A DNA stretch of 64,000 nucleotides, from NCBI RefSeq assembly GCF_002760435.1, contig NZ_AUUU01000006.1:62001-126000 (forward strand). Reading direction: 5' to 3'. This DNA comes from Clostridium sp. LS (GTDB lineage: Bacteria > Bacillota > Clostridia > Clostridiales > Clostridiaceae). Under the pieces are notes generated by a model. The model did not search any database. It was not told where the DNA came from and saw only the letters and a program-made list of their open reading frames with translations. Shown here piece after piece: positions 37,983 through 47,232 of the stretch (position 1 is its first letter; each line of letters begins with the position of its first letter). A program made the translations under genes and the position numbers.

Positions 37983-38513
37983 ATGTGTACTCCTTATGAA
38001 AAATTAATTTTAGACTCTTATGTTGAAGGAGTTTTTGCTACAGATAAACTAATTGAAGTAATTGAAGATAACTCCCAAATATTAGAATGTGAAATTTATA
38101 GAGGAATATTCGTACCCAATTTCGTGTTAAAAATTGGAAATGATATAAATAAATATCATCCTACTAAAATTATGTCTTTTTCAAAAAATATAAAAATAGC
38201 AAAGAGATTTTCCCAAAAATCTTTTATTGATGAATATGTTTTTAATTATTTAAAACGTGATGGTTATAATGTAAACCATTATTATAAACCAAATGATAAT
38301 TCTTTCTTTTCTAGGGTAATTATAAGATTAAAAGATTATAAGTGCTTTGATTTATATGCTCACTATGAAAACAAGGCATATGAACACGAAAAAGAAGTAT
38401 TAGTTATTACTGAACCACTTTATATACAAGCTATAACCGAAGAAAATGATATGACTATTGTAGATTGTGTTAATGAAGCAGAATTTGCTAAAAATTTTAT
38501 GATAAGTGTATAA
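37983..38513 (+). CDS. Probable mono-ADP-ribosyltransferase (R-S-E type)
   Basis: 176-residue protein without a signal peptide. In order it shows CEIYRGIF with Arg40, KIMSFSKNIKIAKRFS with Ser65-Phe-Ser67, and YEHEKEVLVIT with Glu136-Lys-Glu138. This spacing matches the NAD-binding R, STS-like and E-x-E signature of arginine-type mono-ADP-ribosyltransferases. The size fits a lone catalytic domain. It does not resemble DraT. It is divergent from the glycohydrolase gene with a 168-bp spacer. GGAGTTGAGTATGT precedes the start; a nearby ATG five bases upstream leads only to a six-codon frame. The target is unknown; NifH-like Arg102 nearby is a candidate. Confidence 0.65.
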   Translation: MCTPYEKLILDSYVEGVFATDKLIEVIEDNSQILECEIYRGIFVPNFVLKIGNDINKYHPTKIMSFSKNIKIAKRFSQKSFIDEYVFNYLKRDGYNVNHYYKPNDNSFFSRVIIRLKDYKCFDLYAHYENKAYEHEKEVLVITEPLYIQAITEENDMTIVDCVNEAEFAKNFMISV

Positions 38514-38523
38514 GTTATATCAT

Positions 38524-38568
38524 AATCCATAATTATTGTTTACTGTAAGCTAACAATAATTATGGATT
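38524..38568. terminator. Strong bidirectional hairpin terminator
   Basis: AATCCATAATTATTGTT and its exact complement (38552-38568) form a perfect 17-base stem around an 11-base loop, between the convergent ART-like gene and the 24-codon ORF. Confidence 0.8.
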
Positions 38569-38584
38569 TATTATTATTTTCAAA

Positions 38585-38659
38585 TTAATTATTAACAGCT
38601 TCAATGCATCTACTTTTAATGCTTCCGATACGGTAAAAAAAACTCCTTATGTTTTTCAT
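38585..38659 (-). CDS. 24-codon ORF downstream of leader A
   Basis: Short ORF with a strong ribosome site (AAAGGAAGGTGAGAAA). The peptide begins MKNIRSFFYRIGSIKSRC and ends with an acidic/Asn tail. It is basic and amphipathic, with one Cys. It sits alone between leader A (promoter plus regulated-looking terminator) and a strong terminator, so it appears to be the only coding product of that transcription unit. It could be a small regulatory or membrane-active peptide or a RiPP-like precursor near the radical SAM gene; I do not recognise it. Confidence 0.5.
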   Translation of the reverse strand: MKNIRSFFYRIGSIKSRCIEAVNN

Positions 38660-38711
38660 TTTCTCACCTTCCTTTCAAAATGTCATAATAAGCACATCAT
38701 AGTGTTATTTA

Positions 38712-38870
38712 ATAAAAAAAAGAGACTTAGAATTTCATCATAAAAATGGAATCCTAAACCTCTAGCTTTCTAGTCAGTTTATGTTAATTAATATATCTAT
38801 TATACTTTTTAAAATTAAACATATATGTTTACTATACTTATATAATACTCTTCTTTCATAATTGTGTCAA
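38712..38870 (-). promoter_or_regulatory. Leader A: promoter, 5' hairpin, mini-hairpin and terminator
   Basis: Minus strand: TTGACA (38865-38870), 17 bp, TATTAT (38842-38847); palindrome TAAACATATATGTTTA (38816-38831) close to the expected start; then CTGACTAGAAAGCTAGAGG (about 38757-38775), where CTAG-AAAG-CTAG is a tetraloop mini-hairpin; then a terminator stem from AGAGG to CTCT followed by eight T (38713-38763). It shares its design with leaders B, C, D and E and precedes a 24-codon ORF. Confidence 0.75.
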
Positions 38871-38895
38871 TACTTGAATTTAATTCTTATTAAAT

Positions 38896-39546
38896 TTATA
38901 CGAATTTTCTAACTTTTAGATTCAGATTATTCTTTTTGCAAAGTTCTCTGCATTTATTAACTTCATCTTCTCCGATAACATCTACGACTGTTAGCGCTAC
39001 GTTTTTCATATGCTTCTGGCAGCTCAATGCGAACTTTAGCAAGGCTTCATGTGACTTAATTCCAAATTTGCTTTTAGTAATTTTCAAATACTCTTCAGGA
39101 TTTGATGCGTTTAAACTTATAGATACATTATCTATATTAGGTGCTAGTAAAGGTGCAATTTCTTTTCCATTTATTAGATCGCCTAATCCATTTGTATTAA
39201 TTCTTATTTTTATATCTTTTCTTTCTTTTAAATAATTTGAGATTTCAAGCACTTCTTCTAAACGTGTTAATGGCTCTCCATATCCACAAAATACTACTTC
39301 TTTATATTTAGATAAATCATGTTTTTCAAATTCATTTATAACTTCTTGCACAGTAGGTTCAACCTTGAGCCATAAATCATCAAATTCTTTTATTTTATCA
39401 GAACTTCTAATACAAAAGGAACAAGCGCAAGGGCATTTATTCGTTAAATTAATATAAATACTTTCTGGTATTTCCTTATCTTCTTCATAATTAATATCGC
39501 TTAGCTTAATGTACTCACCATCCCTATATGAATATAATATAGCCAT
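38896..39546 (-). CDS. Radical SAM protein
   Basis: 216-residue radical SAM enzyme: CxxxCxxC cluster motif in NKCPCACSFCIRS near residue 35-42, then VVFCGYGEPLTRLEEVLEI (SAM-binding GGE-like motif as GYGEPL) and RINTNGLGDLI. It resembles the short TatD-associated radical SAM family rather than NifB: there is no C-terminal NifX domain and it is too small. Last gene of the nifH-like operon, 110 bp after the D-like gene, with GGGAGGAGAAAA before the ATG at 39546. A role in cofactor or peptide modification is possible; the substrate is unknown. Confidence 0.85.
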   Translation of the reverse strand: MAILYSYRDGEYIKLSDINYEEDKEIPESIYINLTNKCPCACSFCIRSSDKIKEFDDLWLKVEPTVQEVINEFEKHDLSKYKEVVFCGYGEPLTRLEEVLEISNYLKERKDIKIRINTNGLGDLINGKEIAPLLAPNIDNVSISLNASNPEEYLKITKSKFGIKSHEALLKFALSCQKHMKNVALTVVDVIGEDEVNKCRELCKKNNLNLKVRKFV

Positions 39547-39656
39547 TTTTCTCCTCCCTTTATAAAACAATTATGATTAAGAACTAAAATTCAGATAATA
39601 GATTAAATTCATAATTATTGCAAAAGCCCTACTATTATCTATTTCCCATCATAATA

Positions 39657-41156
39657 TTATTCTTCTCGGATATAAGTGAATGGATCCTTCTCATACCATT
39701 CTTTCTTATAAGGAAGCGGCTTATATTTTGAAATATTCTTATTAAATTGGTTATTTTTAATTTTTCTATTTAGCCTTCTAGCAATTTCAAATACACCTGC
39801 GTATCCCATATAAATATTAGTAGGTCCAAATAAAGGGAGTATAGGTAATCCTTGCTTTGCAGTAACGTTATTAATCCCAGCATGAATTACAATCACATCT
39901 GGCTTTAATTTATTAACAATATTAACCTGTTCAAAAGGCTGCTGAGTCGCTACACTAAATACTACATCCTCAATATTCTTAAGTGCTTCAAAGGTCGGTT
40001 CAATAAATTCATCAATATGGTGTCCTTTTAACCCCACTATCTCTAACCCTAAATCCTGCATTACTTCAGCTGTAGCAACTATTCTTATTGCACCCCCACC
40101 TAAATACACTTTTTTACCTTGTAGATTCTTTCTATATGGTTCAAGACTTTTATCCAGTAATTCATCTTCCTTTTTCAAGAAAACTGTTGCCTCTTTTTCT
40201 AAATTAAAATGCTTAGCAATATTAAGTACCCAACGCGCTGTATTCTTTCTTCCAATTGGAATAGTATCAATAATAAAAGGAATTCCAAATTCTTGTTCTA
40301 AATATTTAATAAAATAGTCATCATGAGTTCCACATATGCTGACATTTAAAGAATTTTCTAAAGAATAGGCAAAATCCTTTGGTGCTGAATAACAAGGTAA
40401 AAAAGTTACGTTTAATCCAATTGCATTTAATAGTCTCTCTAACTCAAGTTCATCAGCTCTACTCATGGAACCAACATTTAGTATGTTTACATGCTTGCTT
40501 AATAAATACTTCCTCTTTATTTCTTCAAAATCGTCTTCTACTAATCTTTTTTCTCTGCCGACGCCTTTAAGAAGTTTTTTCATTATACCATTATATGCTG
40601 AATCATATGCTGTAGCCATTACTTTTGTTTTAAAGCCTTCACATGTAACAGGAATTAGTGTAGCCGCAACTTCTGTTTGCAGATGAGCCAATATGCCATC
40701 AATATCATCTCCAATTAAGGCTGGAACGCAGCCGCTTACAGCAATAATTATTTCTGGTCTAAATTCTTTATCAGCATATATAATTGTTTCTCTTAATTTT
40801 TCTTCTCCTCCGTTTATTACGTCTGACTCATCTAAATTAGTACTTAGCCATATTGTTCCTTCAGATTTAGGGTCCCTTAAGCGCTTAAATCCAGCCCCTT
40901 GCCCTGATGAACCTGTCGTTGAAGCACCACAGCCTAATGGTGAATGCATTACAACAACAGCATTTCGTAATGTATTTAGAATTCCAAGGCTTAAACCATG
41001 CTGACACCCATATGTCTGAGAAAAACTACGGTTTGAACCATTTAAACATCCTTTACTCAAGCAATTTTGCAATTCTTTACATGTTCCACCATATGCTATT
41101 CCTGCTTTTAATCTTTCTTCACGAGCTGGTGCTGTTGTACTTAATTCGATTTTCAT
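39657..41156 (-). CDS. Nitrogenase-like D subunit 1 (MarD/NifD/NifE-like)
   Basis: 499-residue component 1 type oxidoreductase. P-cluster-like cysteines at Cys51 (YGCQHG), Cys76 (PLGCG) and Cys143 (SGCVPALIGDD). A further Cys in SICGTHDDYFIKYLEQEFGIPF aligns with NifD Cys275. The NifD His442 region (YHGFDGFAIF) reads YMGYAGVFEIA, so the homocitrate/FeMo-co histidine is replaced by Met. The N-terminal APAREERL motif is shared with D subunit 2 and with a 32-codon ORF. It follows K subunit 1 by 12 bp. A nitrogenase-like reductase of sulfur compounds is inferred from context; a NifE-like scaffold is the alternative. Confidence 0.85.
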   Translation of the reverse strand: MKIELSTTAPAREERLKAGIAYGGTCKELQNCLSKGCLNGSNRSFSQTYGCQHGLSLGILNTLRNAVVVMHSPLGCGASTTGSSGQGAGFKRLRDPKSEGTIWLSTNLDESDVINGGEEKLRETIIYADKEFRPEIIIAVSGCVPALIGDDIDGILAHLQTEVAATLIPVTCEGFKTKVMATAYDSAYNGIMKKLLKGVGREKRLVEDDFEEIKRKYLLSKHVNILNVGSMSRADELELERLLNAIGLNVTFLPCYSAPKDFAYSLENSLNVSICGTHDDYFIKYLEQEFGIPFIIDTIPIGRKNTARWVLNIAKHFNLEKEATVFLKKEDELLDKSLEPYRKNLQGKKVYLGGGAIRIVATAEVMQDLGLEIVGLKGHHIDEFIEPTFEALKNIEDVVFSVATQQPFEQVNIVNKLKPDVIVIHAGINNVTAKQGLPILPLFGPTNIYMGYAGVFEIARRLNRKIKNNQFNKNISKYKPLPYKKEWYEKDPFTYIREE

Positions 41157-41168
41157 ACATCTTCCCTC

Positions 41169-42509
41169 CTATCTACCTGTAACTAACGAACTCAATATAT
41201 CCTCAGTTAGAGTTAATCCGCCATTAAACCCAATATAGGATCTATTTAAAACAATTCTATTGGTTATGGGATATGAAACTGTAACCAATGGCGAATTAAT
41301 ACTAGCTGCTAAATCTTTTTCATATACGCTTCCTATAACAACAATTGGTGTCATAGAATCGTAATATCTTTGATTATTATTCGGCTCCCACACTTCTCTT
41401 AAATATCTTTTAACCGAACTTGTATTACTGTCGAATTTAACTGTTGGTTCTAATCCTGATTCAAATCCTTTAAATTGCTCTGAAATTTTATTTTTTTCGC
41501 TATCATTTAATAAATCAGTAATAACAGCCAACTCTGGAAGCCAGCCTAATTCATCTGATACAAAACGTGCTAAAGCCGGTGCATAATTTGCATCTCCAAC
41601 TATAATGGAATATCTTTGTAAATCGGCATCTGTGTATATATCAAGAAATCTTTCAAAATAGTCGTAGTAAATATTTCTTTCATTTTCTAGTGCTTTATCA
41701 ATTACTCTTTTGGATATATTAAAATATTTACCTACTATTCTAACGAATTTTTCTGTTTGAATATATCCAATTGGAAGTTGCGTTGTTATATATGGAATAT
41801 TATGAGTTTCTTTATAGCTTTCTGCCGCCTTTTTTCCATATATATCGGAAAGAACTATGTTTAAACTTGCACCAGCTGATTCCTTAATATCATCTAGGGT
41901 TTCTCCTTCTCCAAATAAAGTATTTGCTTTAATACCAATAAGCCCTAAAATACGCTTGATTTCTTTTAAATTACCTTTCCAAAATACATCTTGTCCTGGT
42001 ACGATTCCTAGAATATTAACTTGTTTCTTAATCTTTTCTTCCTGTGGTTTAATATATTGCTTTATTAGCCCTTCTAAAAGAAGGTCATATCCGTAGTATG
42101 AATTTCCTTTAAAGCTTGGCGTCGGAACAACAATAACTGGCTTTTCTACTTCGCCAAAATCTTTTACAACTGCCACTACGTCATCGCCAATCATTTCTAC
42201 CATACAACCTGTTACTACAACATACAAATCTCCATCCATTACTTCAAGAGTACTTTGTATCTGTTCCTTTAACCTTTCTTCTCCTCCAAAGACAATATGT
42301 TTTTCGGTTACATTTGTACTTGGCAAAGAGGTTGCTCCACAATATCCTCCACCTAAATATGCTGAACCTGCATTAGTTGCATTATTCAAATTGTGTCCAC
42401 AGCCAGAAGATGCATGTATAATAGGTATTGCTCTAGGAATAGCTCTAAGTGTAGATAATGCGCCTCCTAGCGCACATGTATACCGCGGTCTTTCAACAAA
42501 ATTGCTCAT
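41169..42509 (-). CDS. Nitrogenase-like K subunit 1 (MarK/NifK/NifN-like)
   Basis: 446-residue partner of D subunit 1. Cys12 (YTCALGG), Cys37 (SSGCG) and Cys102 (TGCMVEMIGDD) match the three P-cluster cysteines of the NifK family. It keeps the FKGNSYYGYD segment and the conserved ending GFNGGLTLTEDI. It lacks the long N-terminal extension of true Mo-nitrogenase NifK. The order K then D (K upstream) is reversed from nif operons. GGAGGAAAT precedes the start. It lies downstream of cysK in the nifH-like operon. Confidence 0.86.
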   Translation of the reverse strand: MSNFVERPRYTCALGGALSTLRAIPRAIPIIHASSGCGHNLNNATNAGSAYLGGGYCGATSLPSTNVTEKHIVFGGEERLKEQIQSTLEVMDGDLYVVVTGCMVEMIGDDVVAVVKDFGEVEKPVIVVPTPSFKGNSYYGYDLLLEGLIKQYIKPQEEKIKKQVNILGIVPGQDVFWKGNLKEIKRILGLIGIKANTLFGEGETLDDIKESAGASLNIVLSDIYGKKAAESYKETHNIPYITTQLPIGYIQTEKFVRIVGKYFNISKRVIDKALENERNIYYDYFERFLDIYTDADLQRYSIIVGDANYAPALARFVSDELGWLPELAVITDLLNDSEKNKISEQFKGFESGLEPTVKFDSNTSSVKRYLREVWEPNNNQRYYDSMTPIVVIGSVYEKDLAASINSPLVTVSYPITNRIVLNRSYIGFNGGLTLTEDILSSLVTGR

Positions 42510-42551
42510 ATTTCCTCCAATCTGCCATTTGGCCAGCTTATATTTTCTAAG

Positions 42552-43502
42552 TTAAAATTCAATTTTATCTATTCTATCATAAAGGTCCGTAGAGAGATAT
42601 CTCTCCCCTGTATCAGGCAACAAAACGACTATATTCTTTCCTTCAAATTCTGGTCGTTTAGCTATTTGAGTGGCTGCAAAAGCTGCAGCTCCAGATGAAA
42701 AACCAACTAAAAGCCCTTCTGTTCTAGCTAAATCTTGGGCTGTTTCAATTGCTTCTTCATTTCTAACCTTATATATTTCATCAATATTTTCAAATTTAAC
42801 TAGCTCTGGAATAAAGTTTGCTCCTATTCCTTGGATTTTGTGTGGACCTGGCGTGCCTCCAGACAAGGCAGCCGAATCATAAGGTTCAACAGCAAATATT
42901 TTTATATTGGGATTCTTTTCCTTTAGAGCTTCGCTAACACCTGTAATTGTTCCTCCCGTACCGACTCCAGCAACAAAAGCAGCTATTTTTCCATCTAAAT
43001 CATTCCAAATTTCCACTGCTGTTGTATCTTGATGGATTCTAGGATTTACCTCATTAGCAAATTGCTGAGGATTAAATGAATTTTCAATTTGAAAGGAAAG
43101 CTCTTCTGCTTTTCTTATTGCTCCCTTCATTCCATCCTTTGCTGGTGTTAATATTAATTCTACATTTAATGCCTTTAATAATTTTTTACGCTCATCACTC
43201 ATGCTTTCAGGCATAGTTATTATAATATGATATCCTTTTGCAGCTGCTACAAACGCTAATCCTATTCCCGTATTACCACTAGTAGGCTCAATAATTACAG
43301 TATCTTTATTTAATAATCCTTTTTTTTCAGCATCTTCAATCATTGCCAAAGCAATGCGATCTTTAACTGAACTTAAAGGATTAAAATATTCAAGTTTTGC
43401 TATTAAATTACCTCTTATTTTCTTTTCCTTGTTATAATCAGTTAACTGTAATAATGGTGTATTTCCAACTAATTCAGTTAATTTACTAGCAACCTTACTC
43501 AT
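42552..43502 (-). CDS. cysK: Cysteine synthase 1
   Basis: 316-residue O-acetylserine sulfhydrylase that makes cysteine from O-acetylserine and sulfide. PLP-binding Lys in NPLSSVKDRIA near residue 46, [19 protein letters not shown] substrate loop, GTGGTITG phosphate loop. It lies inside the nitrogenase-like operon, between the NifX-like and K1 genes, which suggests that sulfide released by that enzyme is captured here. About 60% identical by eye to the second copy at 50.2 kb. Confidence 0.94.
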   Translation of the reverse strand: MSKVASKLTELVGNTPLLQLTDYNKEKKIRGNLIAKLEYFNPLSSVKDRIALAMIEDAEKKGLLNKDTVIIEPTSGNTGIGLAFVAAAKGYHIIITMPESMSDERKKLLKALNVELILTPAKDGMKGAIRKAEELSFQIENSFNPQQFANEVNPRIHQDTTAVEIWNDLDGKIAAFVAGVGTGGTITGVSEALKEKNPNIKIFAVEPYDSAALSGGTPGPHKIQGIGANFIPELVKFENIDEIYKVRNEEAIETAQDLARTEGLLVGFSSGAAAFAATQIAKRPEFEGKNIVVLLPDTGERYLSTDLYDRIDKIEF

Positions 43503-43582
43503 ATTTCATCACTCCTTTATATAATAAAATTATTTACCAAGGTACTTCATATTCATAAAGAGAATGTACTTTTTATTTAATA

Positions 43583-43999
43583 CTATTTTCTTATGTCCTT
43601 TAAGGATTCATGCTCATCAATTTTTTTGTAATATTTTATTATCTTCTTTACAGCATCATCAACTTTCATATTAACTGCAAAGACAGATATATTGTTTTTC
43701 CCTAATTGCTTTTCTGAACCAGGGCCGCATCTAAAGCACAACACACATTTACAATCTAAAATATTCTCAGCTTTTCTTTGTATAGCTGGATCATTGTGCC
43801 CCCCGCAAGAATGCCCGCATGAAGATTCACCACAGCTTGTACTAATATCATTATTTTGATTATCCAATATAATTCTTTCTCCTAAATTTTCGTAAGTACC
43901 ATCATCATTTACTTTTATTATAAAAAAGGAATCTGAAGATCCAAAGTGTTTATCAATGTTTATTCCATCAGTAGAAGCAACTGCAATATTGTAACTCAT
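43583..43999 (-). CDS. NifX/NifB-C-terminal-like protein (Fe-Mo cofactor family)
   Basis: 138-residue protein of the dinitrogenase iron-molybdenum cofactor binding family. N-terminal NIAVASTDGINIDKHFGSSDSFFIIKV with the conserved D-x-H-F-G, then a Cys/His-rich insert (TSCGESSCGHSCGGH) and CKCVLCFRCGPG. Family members carry or protect metal cluster precursors during nitrogenase assembly. The Cys-rich insert is more than the family usually has and could hold an Fe-S cluster or zinc. Second gene of the nifH-like operon. Confidence 0.88.
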   Translation of the reverse strand: MSYNIAVASTDGINIDKHFGSSDSFFIIKVNDDGTYENLGERIILDNQNNDISTSCGESSCGHSCGGHNDPAIQRKAENILDCKCVLCFRCGPGSEKQLGKNNISVFAVNMKVDDAVKKIIKYYKKIDEHESLKDIRK

Positions 44000-44093
44000 T
44001 AATATTTCATCTCCTTATTCATATATTTGATTGGCATAATTTTTTCTAATGTATAATTCTATGGATTAGGTAATCTGCTATTAGATACATCTA

Positions 44094-44945
<852 letters not shown>

Positions 44946-44959
44946 TCATTTAATTTTAT

Positions 44960-45113
44960 AAAAAATAAGAGGCAAGCTTTTCCTTTATTTAGGAAAAAAC
45001 TTAGCCTCTAGATTTCTAGTCAACCGTTTCTTATATAAAATATATCGCAAACCATATTTACTCTATATGTTTACTATGATTTTAATTATAATAATACTTA
45101 TTACTGTTGTCAA
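44960..45113 (-). promoter_or_regulatory. Leader B: regulated-looking terminator before nifH-like operon
   Basis: Minus strand: TTGACA (45108-45113), 17 bp, TATAAT (45085-45090); GTAAACATA pairs with TATGGTTTGC as a bulged 5' stem; then TTGACTAGAAATCTAGAGG with a CTAG-AAAT-CTAG mini-hairpin (45008-45019); the terminator stem AGAGGC...GCCTCT is followed by TATTTTTT (44960-45009). Read-through must be controlled for nifH to be expressed. Confidence 0.75.
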
Positions 45114-45136
45114 TATCTCTAACAAAAAAGATGTTA

Positions 45137-45871
45137 TCATGCAGATTTGTTATTATTTTGTTTTTTAATCTTTATTAAAATTAATGTAACTACAACAAAT
45201 GCTGCCAGTATTCCTGCTATATATATTATTGTTATACTACTTCCAGTTTTTTGATCTTGAGATACTTTACTATCCTTCATTGCGCTATCATTATTTTTAT
45301 CACTGTGCATATCTTTCATAGTACTATCATTATTTGCATCAGTGCTGTTTGTTGTTTTAAGCAAAGTAGCTGCTTCTTCATCTGTTGCTTCTTTTAAACT
45401 AGTCACATCAATAACTGGATAGGTTACTCCTTTTAAATTGATTGAATCTTTAGCTGTTTCTTCAACCTTTCCTGTAACATCAACGGCAAAATGATTTTTC
45501 TTTGTTGACGCAGCAATAAGATCATACGCAGTTTTTTGCCCTTCAGTACCATCCAAAGCTTTTACATCAGTAAAAAACTTTCCATTAAAATAATAGAATT
45601 TATAACTTCCATCCTTTTGAGGAACAGCAATTCCATATCCCCCTTTTATACAATCATCCATCTGTAAACATTCTTTCGTATCCATTCCTGGATTATCACT
45701 TTTATGTTCAAAACAATGTTCATCAATTAAGTAACCTGTTAATTTTATACTTTCATTTTTTGAATCTTCTGCTTTTGCTGCTATAGAATTTGCAAAATAT
45801 AATGATAATATTATTGTAACAAAAACAATTGTTATTTTATAAAAATATAACTTTACATTTTTTATTGTCAT
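45137..45871 (-). CDS. Exported Cys/His/Met-rich membrane-anchored protein
   Basis: 244-residue protein. N-terminal signal peptide (to about AKAED), an extracytoplasmic domain starting LTGYLIDEHCFEHKSDNPGMDTKECLQMDDC with three Cys and two His, a linker with repeated D-S-x-MKD units (about residues 182-203) containing Met and His, one C-terminal membrane helix (about 215-235) and a basic tail. The Cys/His pattern suggests metal or thiol binding. Last gene of the D2-K2-sulfhydrylase operon. No enzyme family recognised. Confidence 0.75.
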   Translation of the reverse strand: MTIKNVKLYFYKITIVFVTIILSLYFANSIAAKAEDSKNESIKLTGYLIDEHCFEHKSDNPGMDTKECLQMDDCIKGGYGIAVPQKDGSYKFYYFNGKFFTDVKALDGTEGQKTAYDLIAASTKKNHFAVDVTGKVEETAKDSINLKGVTYPVIDVTSLKEATDEEAATLLKTTNSTDANNDSTMKDMHSDKNNDSAMKDSKVSQDQKTGSSITIIYIAGILAAFVVVTLILIKIKKQNNNKSA

Positions 45872-45902
45872 ATACCTCCACCCAATTCAATAATATTTAT
45901 TT

Positions 45903-47210
45903 TTAATTAAAAGCAATTTGAAAAGCTTGTTCTAAATCCTTAATCAAATCCGTTGGATCTTCTAAACCTATTGAAATTCTTATTGTATTTAAAGGTACTT
46001 TAGCATTAATTAACTCTTCCTCAGTCAGTCCAAAATGAGTCGATTTTGGAGGATTAGTTACTAAAGATCTTGCATCGCCAATATTAAGTTGGTAGCTAAA
46101 TATTTTCAATGAATTTAAAAATTTATATACCTCTTCTTTATCTCCTTTAGTTCCAAAGGCAAATACTCCTCCAGCTCCTTTAGGAAAATACTTTTTGCTT
46201 AAATCTTTATATGAGCCATTTTCTAGACTAGGATAACTTATCCATTCAACATTTTCATTTTTCTCTAAATACTTTATAACATCAATTGTGCTTGCTATTG
46301 TTTTATTTAATCTTTCAGATAAAGTTTCCAATCCTATAAGAATTAAATATGCATCAAATGAACTTAATGATGCACCTAAATGCACAGCGTAATCTGTATT
46401 AACTTTAGCCAAATAAGGAATTTCAGGAAATGCTTCTAAAAAATTTCGTGCACTTCCCTTATCATCTCTTAATGCAAAACGTTTCTCATGAAATTGGTTA
46501 AATTTTTTATTTTCAGTCCACTTAGTATCTTTTCCCTGAATAATTAGACCTCCTATTGCACTACCATGACCACTTATACCTTTAGTAGCTGAATATACAA
46601 CAATATCTGCACCAAATTCAAAAGGATTTAATAAATATGGAGTTGCTATAGTATTATCAACAACAAGAGGAATATTATTATCATGAGCCAATTTAGAAAT
46701 TTTCTCTATATCAACTGGAATTACAGTAGGATTACTTATAGATTCAACAAATATCACTTTTGTATCTTCTTTAATTACCTTTGCATATTCATCAATATCA
46801 GCATCAATATTAACTACATCTACCTCAATACCAAATTTCGAAAACAAATAAATCAATGTACCAAGGGTGCCACCATATAATTGATTGGTAGTTATTATCC
46901 TTCCTCCACCCTCAGCTATAGCTAACAACGCATATGAAACTGCTGCAGCTCCAGAAGAAGTTGCTATTGCTCCTGAAGCTCCATGTAATTCAGCAATTCT
47001 CTTTTCAAGAACGGCTGCAGTTGGATTTGACATCCTTGAATATAAAAATCCTGTTTCTTTATGAGTCCTTATATTGTCTACCTTTTCTGGTCCGCCAGGT
47101 TCATAAGATGCTGTTTGATAAATAGGAACTTGTACAGAATAATTATGTTCACTCGGATTATATCCTCCTTTTACTTTTAATGTGTCAAAATTATAACTTG
47201 AATTTCCCAC
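45903..47210 (-). CDS. O-acetylhomoserine sulfhydrylase-like enzyme
   Basis: 435-residue Cys/Met-metabolism PLP enzyme. PLP Lys in YSATKGISGHGSAIGG near residue 207, TSSGAAAVSYALLA, and the C-terminal THFGLTEEEL and RISIGLEDPTDLI. The length and the HKETGFLYSRMSNPT region fit the MetY group, which makes homocysteine from O-acetylhomoserine and sulfide or methionine from methanethiol. The start is probably GTG at 47210 after AAGGA. It directly follows K subunit 2, linking the nitrogenase-like enzyme to methionine synthesis. Cystathionine lyases of the same family are a less likely alternative. Confidence 0.88.
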   Translation of the reverse strand: MGNSSYNFDTLKVKGGYNPSEHNYSVQVPIYQTASYEPGGPEKVDNIRTHKETGFLYSRMSNPTAAVLEKRIAELHGASGAIATSSGAAAVSYALLAIAEGGGRIITTNQLYGGTLGTLIYLFSKFGIEVDVVNIDADIDEYAKVIKEDTKVIFVESISNPTVIPVDIEKISKLAHDNNIPLVVDNTIATPYLLNPFEFGADIVVYSATKGISGHGSAIGGLIIQGKDTKWTENKKFNQFHEKRFALRDDKGSARNFLEAFPEIPYLAKVNTDYAVHLGASLSSFDAYLILIGLETLSERLNKTIASTIDVIKYLEKNENVEWISYPSLENGSYKDLSKKYFPKGAGGVFAFGTKGDKEEVYKFLNSLKIFSYQLNIGDARSLVTNPPKSTHFGLTEEELINAKVPLNTIRISIGLEDPTDLIKDLEQAFQIAFN

Positions 47211-47232
47211 TATTTTTTCCTTCTTTCAAAAA

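Noticed and set aside
37983..38513. DraT orthologue
   Set aside because: The length and motif context fit stand-alone R-S-E transferases; I see no similarity to DraT proteins by eye.
38896..39546. NifB
   Set aside because: At 216 residues with a single CxxxCxxC site it is too short, and it has no NifX-like C-terminal domain; it resembles TatD-associated radical SAM proteins.
45137..45871. Sortase-anchored surface protein
   Set aside because: C-terminal helix and basic tail are present but no LPxTG-like motif precedes the helix.
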